From: Pseudeuparius sepicola
Taxonomy: Eukaryota > Arthropoda > Insecta > Coleoptera > Anthribidae
Reading direction: 5' to 3'
NCBI GenBank assembly: GCA_963920635.1
Contig: OY987300.1
Span: 57,867,415-57,931,414, forward strand
Length of the DNA: 64,000 bases
The notes beneath the pieces are model-generated. The model did not search any database and had not been told where the DNA came from. It saw only the letters and a program-made list of their open reading frames with translations. Below are positions 25,251-36,060 of this stretch, one piece after another. The first letter of the stretch is position 1. Every line of letters begins with the position of its first letter. A program made the translations under genes and the position numbers.

Positions 25251-25815
25251 AATGCTCCAGTCTGGGCTGTAACGGGGCTGACGAAGGTGCGTCCAGAGCT
25301 TGCCAAGGTAGCAGTTTAGCATCAGGGTCCCCTCTGAGATCGTAGTCTAGGATCTCTACCATCAGCATCGGTTGAAGAGACACCGTTATGTTCACCTCCA
25401 TAGGAAGCCTATAATTGTGGTCTTTGCTCTATTGGAGCGGAGGAAAAGATGCTCCGAACTCTCCGAAGGAGGATCATAGTCTACGATCTGCATCATCGAT
25501 TGACATACAAAATACTTACTAGCATGTTAAAGCTGTGGTCCACGATGGAAGTCCACGATCTGTGCCAACCTGTATCCGACGGCGCGACTCCTTATCGTTA
25601 TCTCCATAGAAAGCACTTGTCGGCGCGCTAAAGTTCTGGTATGTGTGGTAGAGGAATAGAGCGAGATATACTCTCCGAGTTTGCCATGGGAGCAGGAGCT
25701 GACCTCGCTGTGGTCTGCGATTGAAGTGTACAATTTGCGCCACCAGCATCAGACGATGCGACACCGTTATAGATGTAGTCATCGCTGTAGAAAGCACTTG
25801 CCGGCGCATATAATT
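25251..25815. repeat. Diverged ~180-bp tandem repeat, about 3 units
   Basis: Units share CACCGTTAT, CTCCATAG/GCTGTAG and AAGCACTTG(T/C)CGGCGC (25612 and 25792, 181 bp apart), with a more diverged unit before them. Minus-strand frames cross the array (25519-25950) but reflect repeat periodicity; I recognise no protein. Confidence 0.55.
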
Positions 25816-25998
25816 TGCTACGATTCCGTCACTAAACAAAAAATGCAAGAACCAGAAGTTGCAAGAAGTATTGCTTGCAAGGCAGGATTTTTTCCAGCAA
25901 GAGTAGGGCAAGGCAAGAATAAATTTAATTTCTTGTCCTATGCTTTGCAAAACAAGAATAGGCCTAGCAAGACAAGAAATCTTGTCTTGTGAAACACT
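25816..25998. repeat. hAT-like end fragment with CAAGACAAG motifs
   Basis: Multiple GCAAGAC/CTTGTCTTG motifs end in CTTGTGAAACACTA. Read inverted, that end (TAGTGTTTCACAAGACAAG) resembles the left end of the hAT element at 2898 (TAGGGTTTCATCAAGTCAAG). The other end and target duplication were not found. Confidence 0.45.
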
Positions 25999-26329
25999 AC
26001 ACTGACAGCAATGCCAAATTTCAGATGAACAGCTTGGTTATTTTGGGAGATATTGCCATAATTCAATTTTATTTTACTTTTAACTTTTTACTGGGAAAAT
26101 TTCGGAGAAAACTTCTATAGTTGGCCGTGGACGCCCCCTAGCAGGCGTTTTAGAAACTTGAACATATTTTCCAGCAACTTCTCAGGACTACATTTATCTG
26201 TAAGCTCTGCGACAAGGGGTTTCCGTAATATGGGCGGTGTCCTCGTGTCCTCAGGGCGATACATGGGTTTCAATACTGGTTTAATTTTTACATATTTCTA
26301 TACGCATACTTTGTACAAACATCAACACA
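25999..26329. other. Non-coding stretch
   Basis: No supported feature. Confidence 0.4.
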
Positions 26330-26725
26330 GCGGGTAGATTAAAGCGAAAGCCACGGTATCCACCCGGTCACCACGTGACCCCACTCCCAATATTTGCACA
26401 GCGAACCCGGCCGGTCGCCAGTGAGCATTTTTTATCGCGGGCGGGCTCCGGCAATCTTTCTCCGGGGCCCCGGACGGCCCTGAATCCGCTCGCGCTTTAT
26501 CCTCCCCTGTATTTTTCGGGCAGCATTCGACGATGACTAAGTAGACTTTGTTGTTCGCGGGACGCAGAGAAATGGGGATTCCGCACTGAGGAGTTCTCCC
26601 GGTCCCGCGGCAAGCGGCAGTCCCTACGGCGCCCGCCGCCGGGAATTCTTTCTGGCCCCCCCGGTTGCCATTAAATCCCTTTTTGGGTGGCGGGATGAAT
26701 ATCATTAAGGCCCTTCAAAGCCATT
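26330..26725 (+). repeat. GC-rich dispersed repeat, copy 2
   Basis: The most GC-rich copy. Contains CGACGATGACTAAGTAGA at 26528-26545, then TTTGTTGTTCGCGGGAC, GGGGATTCCGCACTGAGGAG and GGGAATTCTTTCTGG in the same order as the other copies. The frames in it have no known domain. A fifth, much decayed match may follow at 26880-26945. Confidence 0.6.
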
Positions 26726-27268
26726 ACGAGCGGGGTCTATGATGAAAGCGTGAATTAATCTAATCTCATTTTGTTTATAGTAATCATTCAAATAAGTTAC
26801 CTAAAACCTAGGTTAAGGTAAGTGGTATCATACCGCATTCGTACGTTCCCAGTTTTATTGTGCCTGGTATATATTTTTTCAGTGTTCAACAATTACTAAG
26901 CAGACCTTAGGATGCGCTAACCGGGAAATAGTGAATTCTAAACACACGTCGCCAACGCAATGTCGTACCGATGGCCGATGGAAAGTTAAACCTTTTTTAA
27001 GATTAAGATATTGCAGTGTGTGTAGAAGTGAAGTAGAAGTAAGTAGAAGTGTATGTTCGGACTCAAAATATTTTCCAGATAACTGAACCTAAAATGTGGA
27101 GCCCTAGAACTTTATCAGAGTTTTTTTAAAATCTTTTCTCTGAAATAACTAAAGAAATGACACAGTATAACAATCGGTAGTAGCCTAACTGGGATCGCCA
27201 ATCCCTTGCTCGCGATCAGCAAAATCTCTAACGCCCGTTGAGGTATGGCAAAATCCTAGAGAAATCTT
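26726..27268. other. Non-coding stretch
   Basis: Apart from the possible decayed GC-rich repeat near 26880-26945, no feature was supported. Confidence 0.35.
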
Positions 27269-27604
27269 AAAATAAATTAAAAGTAAAAAAATATTTTTAA
27301 AAAAGCTTTTATTTAAATGCGCTAAAAAGAATAAAATAATCTTTTCTTTTAAAACTTTTACTATCAACTTATAACGTCATTCCACAATTTATATGATATA
27401 AAAGCTTGTCGCGAGATTTAAGTAGTGGTATTTACTTAGTTTGAAAACTTAAATCTCGCGACAAGCTTTTATATCATATAAATTGTGGAATGACGTTATA
27501 AGTTGATAGTAAAAGTTTTAAAAGAAAAGATTATTTTATTCTTTTTAGCGCATTTAAATAAAAGCTTTTTTTAAAAATATTTTTTTTTACTTTTAATTTA
27601 TTTT
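27269..27604. repeat. Near-perfect 155-bp hairpin
   Basis: The left arm 27269-27423 and right arm 27447-27604 are reverse complements with almost no differences, separated by a 23-base loop. The outer arm contains AAATAAAAGCTTTT, which is also the closing sequence of the element tail near 28280. The palindrome may therefore derive from inverted copies of that tail. Near-identity implies recent origin or strong conversion. Confidence 0.8.
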
Positions 27605-27726
27605 GTAATTTTTAGTTTGGCCAGGTGTCTGAGTCTATTCATCTCAGTTAACGCATCATTGTTGCAAGGTCGTTTGCCGGTTAGTTTAGAACAGTCTAGC
27701 TCTTCAATGAGGAGACCTTCTAATGA

Positions 27727-28206
27727 CCATCTTGGGTGTTCCGCCATGTTGGATTTAGAATGACGTCACACATATAATCATGCATTGTCATCCAAATTAA
27801 ACGTGTGTACAAAATTTCAGCTCGATCGGTTGAAATTTAACTAGTCCGCCATCTTGAGTGTTCCGCCATGTTGGATTTAGAATGACGTCACACATATAAT
27901 CATGCATTGTCATCCAAATTAAACGTGTGTACAAAATTTCAGCTCGATCGGTTGAAATTTAACTAGTCCGCCATCTTGAGTGTTCCGCCATGTTGGATTT
28001 AGAATGACGTCACACATATAATCATGCATTGTCATCCAAATTAAACGTGTGTACAAAATTTCAGCTCGATCGGTTGAAATTTAACTAGTCCGCCATCTTG
28101 GGTGATCCGCCATGTTGGATTTAGAATGACGTCACACATATAATCATGCATTGTCATCCAAATTAAACGTGTGTACAAAATTTCAGCTCGATCGGTTGAA
28201 GATATC
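27727..28206 (+). repeat. Tandem repeat, 4 units of 122 bp
   Basis: CCATCTTG recurs at 27727, 27849, 27971 and 28093, exactly 122 bp apart, and the units are nearly identical. Each contains ACGTGTGTACAAAATTTCAG and CTCGATCGGTTGAA. The frames that run through are periodic artefacts. It leads directly into a microsatellite-tailed end, which suggests repeats in the 3' region of a non-LTR retroelement. Confidence 0.85.
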
Positions 28207-28300
28207 TGCTTCAAAATTGAGTTGCAAGATTCCACCCGAACAAATTACATACATACATACATACATACATACATTGCAAGTTAAATAAAAGCTTTTAAAA
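28207..28300 (+). repeat. Probable non-LTR element 3' end with (ACAT)n
   Basis: After the tandem array comes CCACCCGAACAAATTACAT, a run of seven or so CATA units, then AAGTTAAATAAAAGCTTTTA. Microsatellite-tailed ends of this form are typical of RTE-type LINEs and their SINE partners. That assignment is inference; no reverse transcriptase sequence is present. Confidence 0.45.
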
Positions 28301-28685
28301 TGTGACACTTCTTTGGTTCAAATATTCGTTGGTAATCGCTATGACCCCTTCCTATACCTACATTTTAGTTCTGCTGGATTTTGTCCTTCTTAAAATAATT
28401 TCAAACATTCATTTTTATAGCTAAATAATTCATTAATTTCCCACAACACCCATTAAAGTATATTATCAATGGACTAATACATCAATTTTTTTTATTTGGC
28501 ATAGTATTCAAATTCAGGCCCCTGTCTCTTTTTCAAATTTTTCTGTGCTTTCATTTAGCCAAGAATATTATTAAATTTGGCAACACCAACGCCGTGAAAT
28601 ATTCTCTGTGGTGACCGCCATAGTGGGCATGCTCAGTTAAGGAGATCGATGATGTGCTGTCAGCTGAGTTTAGCATAAGATATTA
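28301..28685. other. AT-rich non-coding stretch
   Basis: No supported feature. Confidence 0.4.
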
Positions 28686-30117
28686 TACAGGGAGTAAATA
28701 AATAATTGTGAACAATTTAAGGGTGATCCAAAATCGACAAAAAGTTGTTTATTACATATATCCTTGTTACACAAATAAATATTAGTCTCGAAATTGATTA
28801 ATAAAAATGTCAGGATGTTAAAAGTTTAAATTTAATTTTTGTTTTCTTCAAATAACACTATCGAAAATATTTACGGAAAATTTGGGGTCAGAGGGTTAAT
28901 TTATTCAAGTGCGAGATCAATTTTCGTTTTTGGTCTTTTTCGCCAAAATGTTGTATTTCTATTAAAATGAACTAAATTGCATAAGAAAGGTCCTCTTATG
29001 TCATGTCGCAATATATGCCTCATATCTTTGGCTAAAAGTTAATTTTAAGGTATGAAAACATTACGTGTCACGTAATGTTGCTTTTATCAGCGATATCTTT
29101 ATTAAGATGTGTAGGTACATACCTTTATTTATTTTTATTTGTTTTTGCTTTTATAAAAATGCAAGATTTTGGAACAAAAACGGTATTTACGACATCATTG
29201 TATACCGTGTGTTCCCGGATTGTTTGGACGACTCTTGTAAATGACAAATCAATTTCCAGTTGAAATTTGATCTTTTGGGGTTTAGCCCTGAGTGGTTTAA
29301 ACTAATTTGTGACATAATTTTACTTTCGAAAAATCACGCAGGTATGCCTTAATTAGTTTTTCACATCTGTAAAGTGACATTATGGAAACTTATTTAGAAT
29401 GAAAACTAAGTAGATGTGCACAATTTCAAAAGTCTAGCTAGGCCTATACTCTAATTTTTTGTAATTTTCCAATTTTTTTTAGAAAAGCGTCCTTTATGTA
29501 TCTTTCACGTCAAAATGTTACGTTACTAAGGAAACTTGTTCATGGTACAAACTGGGTAGATGTGAAAGTTTTCAAAAGTTAAAACCTATGAATTATTATT
29601 GTGAATAACATTTGGACATGAAAGCTACAGAAAAAACATTTTTCTAAAAAAAAATGTAAACAAGGTCAAAAAATCAAAAAATTTTGAACCATTCTGAGTT
29701 TTTAATTTTAAAGAAGTTTCCTTAATAACATTTTTCGTAAAACCTACAAAAAGGACACTGCTTGGTGTGAGAAATTAGTTTTTCAAAATTTCCAGGGGAT
29801 ACATACCTACGTGATTTTTCGAAAATAAAATTATATATTATATTATAAGTTAGCTTGGAACCAAGCAGAACTAAACCCAAAATATCAAATTTTAACTGGA
29901 AAACGATGGAAGTCGTCCAAACAATTCGGGGACACACTCTACTGACACCAAATTCCATCTTCCATGTTAATATTCCAATTTTAAATAAAATTTAAACTTT
30001 AACTCCCTGTAGGTATGTTTGTCATTAAGCATTTTCGGAGATGTTTTAGAATTTTTTTCTTTCTACATTCTGAACCATCCCCTGAATTTTTTCGCAGTTA
30101 TTTATTTACACCCTGTA
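28686..30117. repeat. Foldback element, TACAGGG(A/T)GTAAATAAATAA ends
   Basis: The left end TACAGGGAGTAAATAAATAA pairs with the right end TTATTTATTTACACCCTGTA, with further diverged pairing inward. A second foldback element (29204-29940) is nested inside it. Confidence 0.6.
29204..29940. repeat. Nested foldback element
   Basis: Inverted arms of about 150 bp: CCGTGTGTTCCCGGATTGTT at the left, AACAATTCGGGGACACACT at the right, continuing through CGAAAAATCACG and its complement. No transposase. A diverged relative is at 13790-14318. Confidence 0.7.
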
Positions 30118-30835
30118 CATTTTTAAAACAGACGCACAAAAACAACAAATACCAAACTAAACTTTCAAATACTTTGTATTACAAAATATATTATTATAGG
30201 TATGTACATTTATACCTATTATGGAAAAATAATGTATTGTTACCAAAAAAGATTTTCCAACTCCATTTAGCACATTGATCTCCGTTAAATTTTTTACTGT
30301 ACCTATAAATATCAACTTTGACGATTGGTTTCAAAATTTGGAGTTGCTACACAAAATAAGCTCCCTTTCTTTCTGGTAGTAATTCTGCAACTGCATCTGA
30401 TAATAATATCTCCTCTTCACAAAGCCATTGTCCACATAATTTGGTTTAATTTCGACTTAAATTGTTGCGTTATTTGGTGTTCACAGTAATCAATTTACTA
30501 AGATATGATTAACTTTGAGCATTATAACAAATAAATATAGCTCATTTCAGATAGCATTTTCCCCCCAGTAATTTATAATAGCATTGCGTCGGTATAACCT
30601 TCACAGTGGCGTCACTGTCAAGAAAAAATTGAATTGTACTAATTCGCTTTTTAGCTAAACTGAGGCGCAAAAAATCACAGACGCTATTAACGAAATTCTA
30701 GCATTAAAAACTAAAAACATTAATTACAAATTTATTAGTACATTGTTTTTATAGCGGGTACATTAACCCCAGAGTCTTAACGTAAAACTATGGCCATATA
30801 ACCATACTTATCTTAAAAATGCTTATGTTAAAAGG
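30118..30835. other. AT-rich non-coding stretch
   Basis: No supported gene or repeat. Confidence 0.4.
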
Positions 30836-32035
30836 TACAGAGGGTTATAGTTGAATCTGAAAAATCGCTTTTTGGTTATATTTTTGTTAATTTTAGAGAC
30901 ATTGACTTGAGATTGGGTATTTATGTCCAAGTAGACCGCACTTGGTTTTCATTGTTGTAACTCAAAAACAAATTAAAAATCGCGGGGAAACATGATCTTC
31001 ATCCCCTCAACCTTTCCTGAGGTATACTACGTTGATGGAGCCTTTGAAACATTTTTATGGAATCGAAGTTAGCTCCCTTATTTTTTGTATCTTGTAGTTA
31101 AATTTGTCTTAAAGACCATTGTTCTCGAGACAAACAGGGTTTTTTAAAATAAGGTACCAGATTTTCAGATGCACAACGTCATTGGAGTATTTCTAAAGAA
31201 AATGAATATAGGCAAAACGACTATGGAAGGTGATCAAGACAAGAAAAAATTTCCAGCATCTTTATTCTTAGGAACGATGCAGGGTGTTAAATGTCAAATT
31301 TAAAAATTACTTCATACATATATTTCTTAAGAACGATTTTGGGACCATGTTTCTAACAACTTTTTTCTAGTGTTGGGTTGTGTCAGTGGCGTAACTACGG
31401 GGTGGTCAGAGTATTCGGTGAACACGGGCCCAGAGCTGCTAGGGGCCCACCGCCACCAAGATTTATGCAGGACGACTCAGAATTTCTAATCGGTTACACG
31501 ACGCCCCAGGCCCAGGCCTACTGCGCAAATGACAACCAAGGCAAAATAATTTTTTTATACGATCGTTATAAAAACTTTACTTTTTTTAACCTTTTTAAAT
31601 GCCTAAAGTATATCTTTTTTTAACAAGTTAAAAAAACTTACTTTTTTCACTCTGAGCAGTTTAGAGTGAAAAAAAGTTAACTTTATTTCACTCTAAACTT
31701 CCTTACTACGTTTGCATGGAGTTTGGAATCGAATTCAGTGTCATGCAGTTTGGTGTTTTCATAAATGGTAAATGTGGCGTTAAATCCCGAAAATAAGAAA
31801 ATTTATTTTGAGATTCAAATCAATCTCAAAATCTCTTCATGCGGTTTTCAATAATTCTAGAAACATATTCAAATCGATTTCAGTACTATGTGTAAACGTA
31901 GTGAGACCGCGATCTAAATATTATAATCCTCGTAATTGAAAACCATAGTGCATTTATATGCCCTTTAGTATATAACACAAAAATCCCATCCCAAATATTT
32001 CAATGTTTAAGCACGATCGTATAAAAAATAATGTA

Positions 32036-32163
32036 TGAAACTCATGCATAAAGTGTCTTTTTTTCATTCATGGGATTCCGCGCACTCACCTGCGGTTCGT
32101 GCGCGCAACTTTCCCATTCATGAAAAAAAGTGCTACTTTATGCACTTGTTGCATAAATAACTA
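32036..32163. repeat. GC-core foldback MITE
   Basis: Arms TGCATAAAGTG / CACTTTATGCA-like and TTTTTTTCATTCATGGG / CCCATTCATGAAAAAAA surround a CGCGCACTC..GTGCGCGC centre. It directly abuts the Penelope-like pair. Confidence 0.5.
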
Positions 32164-32224
32164 TTTTTTCTATTAATTTCCTGGGATTCGACCATAATAA
32201 TTTATCTTTATTAAAAAAAAAATT

Positions 32225-32277
32225 ATACACTTAATTGACGCGTTTCGGCTCATAGCCATCATCAGAATAAAATATAT
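32225..32277 (-). ncRNA. Hammerhead ribozyme (Penelope type), minus copy
   Basis: On the minus strand the core reads CTGATGA, a stem II of GGCT/AGCC with a short loop, then GAAACGCGTC (core 32237-32265). Stem III is the palindrome ACGCGT and the expected cleavage site is after GTC. It mirrors the plus-strand copy at 32483-32535. One extra base sits at the base of stem II. Confidence 0.65.
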
Positions 32278-32482
32278 GCTAAAAAACAGATAAAATGTAT
32301 ACACAATAACATTTTAAAAAGTTACACAGCCAAAAAGAGAAAGAAGGTACTTACAACAAAGCGTGAGTTCATGTCACTTTACAAAACAATGAACTCACGC
32401 TTTGTTGTAAGTACCTTCTCTCTTTTTGGCTGTGTAACTTTTTAAAATGTTATTGTGTATACATTTTATCTGTTTTTTTAGC

Positions 32483-32535
32483 ATATATTTTATTCTGATG
32501 ATGGCTATGAGCCGAAACGCGTCAATTAAGTGTAT
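32483..32535 (+). ncRNA. Hammerhead ribozyme (Penelope type), plus copy
   Basis: Core 32495-32523: CTGATGA, stem II GGCT-ATG-AGCC, GAAA, palindromic stem III ACGCGT, cleavage triplet GTC. The 12 bases on either side can form stem I with one mismatch and two G-U pairs, supporting a foldable ribozyme. In this family ribozymes with very short stem III are thought to work best as dimers. Confidence 0.7.
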
Positions 32536-32749
32536 AATTTTTTTTTTTAATAACGATAAATTATTATGGTCGAATCCCAGGAAATTAATGGAAAAAAAAA
32601 TTAAATTCGACGACCAGGAAAAATTATTTAATAATTGCCCCCTCCCCCGCACAAGCATTCAATTGCTTCAGTTTTTGTGTTCTCACAATATTCCTATAGG
32701 GCGTCTGTTGGTCAATACAAAGTTTAAGTTGGATTATTCTCTATGTACC

Positions 32750-33110
32750 TACAGGGTGTCCCATTTTCGATACTTTTGCGAGCTATCTCGGATATTTTTA
32801 GAAATAGGCAGTTGCGGTTTTTGGGACACTGACCTACTTTTTCATAAAAAGAAAGGCCCGTATACAGAATTTTCAGCCGGCCTCCTTAGTTTTTTAAATA
32901 CAAGGTGGTTTTTAAAATTTGCCATTTTTACGCACTCCCCTATATCCGTTATATACGCTAACTTGTTGAAATGGTAAAAAATCGACCCTTGTAAATTTTT
33001 TCACGTAGAATTTAGTGGCGTACACGGTTTTCTTCTAGGAGGTAAGAATTTCAAAATATAAATATAACCTGCAAAAACTATCGAAAATGGGACATACTGC
33101 ACAATGTTTG
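32750..33110. repeat. Foldback element, TACAGGGTGTCCC end
   Basis: The left end TACAGGGTGTCCCATTTTCG pairs with CGAAAATGGGACATACTGC on the right. Related in end sequence or interior to 404-875 and 3745-3930. Confidence 0.6.
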
Positions 33111-33580
33111 TCATTGTTACAGCACTTTCAAACATAAAAAATCACAGGGGCACACTTGAAATTTTGAACACGGGCCTACTCTTCCGTAGTTACGCCACTG
33201 GGTTGTGTTATTACCTTCCATAGACGTTTCTCGTATTTTCACTTCCTTTAGAATTCCGCTTCTGGAAATCACGCATCTTATTCCAGAAAATCATGTTTAA
33301 CTCGGAAACAATAGTTTTAAAACAAAATTTACAAGGTACAAAAATGAGGGAAATAATTAAATTCTACTTAAAAAAACGTTTCACAGACTCCATAAGCGTG
33401 CCTCAGAAAAGGTTGGGGAGGTAAAGATCATGTTTTCGAGATTTTCATTTGTTTGTGTGTTACAAAAATGAGAGCCGAGTGGTGGCATTGGGCATAAATA
33501 ATAATAACCATATTTCAACACAGTACCTCAAAAACGTAACCAAAAAAACAATTTTTGAGATTCATCTTTTAAGGGAAGCA

Positions 33581-34049
33581 TTTTTGAATATAAGCAAGTG
33601 TGGTTAAATCGCCACATTTTGATATAAAGGACTAGGGTTAATGGGTTGGCCTTCTCTTCTGGGACACCCACACCCAACCTGTATGTTTATTTTATTTATT
33701 TATTTATTTCTTAGTTTAACGATAGCTACAGAAATACCAGTATTATATAAATTTTATATAAATTATTAGACAGGATGCGGGAAATATATAGGTGCTATTT
33801 TGTGATCCTTGAGAATTGCGACAATTTGTTAAACGTCATTGTAATGTTATAAAATTTTGATAAGGGCAGGACTTTCAGCTAAGACATCATGAGCCTACAT
33901 TGAATAGTATAGAATATGATTACTCACTCAAAAACAAAGCTACAAATTCAACCGGTTCAAAAAGCACACTGTTCACACTGTCCAAATATGATTACTTTTA
34001 AATTTCTGTACCAAGCAGTGTATAGATTAATGCTGAAGCCCATGCTAGC
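33581..34049. other. Non-coding with (TTTA)n run
   Basis: A TTTA microsatellite at about 33688-33710 may be the tail of a minus-strand non-LTR insertion. No other feature. Confidence 0.35.
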
Positions 34050-34295
34050 CCCAGCTGCCTCACGACCCCGCAATCCCAATGTTTGCAGGAGCATATTTTT
34101 TAGCATTGTAGGGCCGGACATTTTTCATCGGGGTCCCGCCGGACGCTGAATCCGCACACCGCTTGATCCCCCTTGCATTTTTCGGCCAGCGACTAAGCGG
34201 CGTTTGTTGTTTGCGGGACTGAGAAAAATGGAGATTCTGCATGGAGGAATTTCCCCGGTCTCGCGGCACTCCCTCTGTGAACCACATTAGGAATA
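34050..34295 (+). repeat. GC-rich dispersed repeat, copy 3
   Basis: Contains GCGACTAAGCGGCGTTTGTTG, GCGGGACTGAGAAAAATGG and GATTCTGCATGGAGGAAT in the family order, with an upstream GCCGGACATTTTTCATCGGG segment also seen in copy 4. No recognisable protein. Confidence 0.6.
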
Positions 34296-34419
34296 TTCCT
34301 TTTAAAGCTTGTAACAACAAGTCTTGTTTGATGGCAACATTTTCCTCATAAGTATTGACTTGGTTTTATTTACAAATGCTTTGTTTTCTTGCTAATTGTG
34401 TTGTAGTGTTTTCTTAGCT

Positions 34420-34735
34420 GCCTGCTGCCTCATAGTCTCCCAATCCCAATATGTGCAGGAGCACATTTTTTAGCATTGCCAAACCTCGGTCATTTTTAAA
34501 AGGGGCGTCAGCGGGCGATGAATCCGGGTGCCGCTGCATTTTTCGGTCAGCCTTCGGCGATGACTAAGCCACGTTTGTTGTTTGCGAGACTGAGATAAAT
34601 GGAGATTCCGCATGGAGGAATTCTCCCCAGATCTCGTGGCAATCCCTCCGGCGTCTCATCGATGGGAATTCTTTCAGTCATTACTACCCTTTTTAGAACC
34701 TTGGCCCCGAATTAACACAATTAAGCTTTGTGAAA
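34420..34735 (+). repeat. GC-rich dispersed repeat, copy 4
   Basis: Lies under 150 bp after copy 3 and is its closest relative: both begin with CCCAATCCCAAT / GCAATCCCAAT, then TGCAGGAGCA, TTTTTTAGCATTG, GACTAAG and GATTCCGCATGGAGGAATT. It ends with GGGAATTCTTTCAG and a CCTTGGCCCC segment, as in copies 1 and 2. Confidence 0.6.
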
Positions 34736-36060
34736 CAAAATGTGGTTTACACAGTAAAAAAAATCGGTGTAAATCCTCTTCGTGTAAGTGGTGAAAGAAA
34801 TTTGGTGAAAAATTGACACGAAAATTGGTGGATTCCAAATATCTTAACCAAACCTCATTTGGTGAAAATGTGAAAAATTCGTTAATTTTAACACTTAGGA
34901 GTGTAATTTTTTATATTTTTAACACGGCTTCGTGTTTGTTCACACCACGCGTTGTTCTTTAACATCATTCGGTGTTCCTTAACACTAACCGGTGTTAAAT
35001 TGAACGTATTAACACAAGTTGGTGTTAAATAGGGGAGAGGGGGAAGTCGTTTCACCAGTTATGGGTGTAAAATCTTAGGCAATCGAAGCCATCGCATCAG
35101 TTGTTTGTCGAACGTGGTGCGCGACGGAGCTTCTCAGTTTGTGTGACGTGTGACCCGACCGCGTGGCTCGTATAATAGGTATAAAAGTGATTCTACAAGC
35201 CGATAGTGCAAAAATGGTGTTGTTATGTGAAGTAAAATTTCAAAGTGAAGTCAGATGGATGAAAACGACAGGTGAATATGCAGATGCGACGACGAAAGGT
35301 ACTGTGTGATAGCCGAGGTGATAGCCCCTATAACCTATACTCATCGACTGTGTGTGTTAATATGAGTTTGTTCTCACCGGAATAAGGAACCAGTCGTGAA
35401 TATAATTGAAGGATTTTAAGTTATCTGACTGTTCTGTTTGTTTTGATGCCTGCTGATTGGCGACTTAGTTGGGACCTGCTTGTGCTTGTGAGAACAGGTC
35501 TATCTAACTAAATCACTGTGTCGCAACGTTTGAAGTTTCTTTTTGTCTCACAGAGACAATTCTGTAAGACGACAGTTACTTAAGTACATTGTATGAGAAT
35601 TTGTACGAAATATAGTTTGGTCGCATCCTATAACATAAAGCATTTCTTGTGTTTGTGGTTAGGTATACACTTTTCTTACGAATATTATAATATAATATAT
35701 ATAACTTTTTTATATTAACCAAATATTTTTGGCTGTGAGAATGAATATTTATTTAAAACTTTAAGAAAGATAATGTTGATATTTTTATATACCTATTTGT
35801 AAGGCATCGTTCATATATTTTGGAACTGAAATAAAGTCTTAAAAATATTAAATGAAAGTCTTTCCTTTACTTATTGCTGATTATTATTTCCCACAAAGAC
35901 CAAGCACATAGTATATGCCTGGTTCATATAGAGCTTCTTTGTCTTTTAGTTTTATTTTATTTTTACAAATAACACATTTCCTTAATTTGAACTTATCAAT
36001 GACATTTGAAATTTCTTTAAAATAAAGTATTATCTATAGTCACTGGTATTATGTAAAATT

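Larger units (their letters stand above)
32164..32597. mobile_element. Inverted Penelope-like terminal repeat pair
   Basis: Two 209-bp arms (32164-32372 and 32389-32597) are reverse complements with few differences around a 16-base loop. Each arm carries a hammerhead ribozyme motif ending GAAACGCGTC. Such ribozymes, with a short palindromic stem III, are an established mark of Penelope-like element terminal repeats. No reverse transcriptase/GIY-YIG gene is present, so this is a terminal-repeat remnant rather than an active element. Long frames crossing this region (32447-32977 and its opposite) are coincidental. Confidence 0.7.
31384..33200. mobile_element. hAT transposon, 1,817 bp, non-autonomous
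   Basis: Ends CAGTGGCGTAACTACGG and CCGTAGTTACGCCACTG are perfect inverted repeats of 17 bp. They are flanked by an exact 8-bp duplication GGTTGTGT (31376-31383 and 33201-33208). CAGTGGCGTAACTA ends are characteristic of hAT elements. No transposase remains. The interior is filled with later insertions: a GC-core foldback (32036-32163), a Penelope-like inverted pair (32164-32597) and a TACAGGGTGTCCC element (32750-33110). Confidence 0.9.
30836..33580. repeat. Old foldback element split by a hAT insertion
   Basis: The left arm (about 30836-31110) and right arm (about 33310-33580) are diverged inverted copies; for example TTTGAAACATTTTTATGGAA corresponds inverted to sequence near 33370. Both relate to the single arm at 7014. 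The 1.8-kb hAT element at 31384-33200 lies between them, giving an order of events: foldback first, hAT later. Confidence 0.55.

Noticed and set aside
25519..25950. 143-residue minus-strand frame
   Set aside because: It spans a diverged tandem repeat and part of a hAT-like end; no recognisable domain.
26322..26705. 127-residue minus-strand frame
   Set aside because: It lies wholly in the GC-rich repeat and is not preserved in the other copies.
27727..28206. CRISPR-like or spacer array
   Set aside because: Units are identical 122-mers with no variable spacers, in an animal-type genome.
32395..32977. 176-residue plus frame and the opposing minus frame
   Set aside because: They run through the Penelope palindrome and into an unrelated foldback element.
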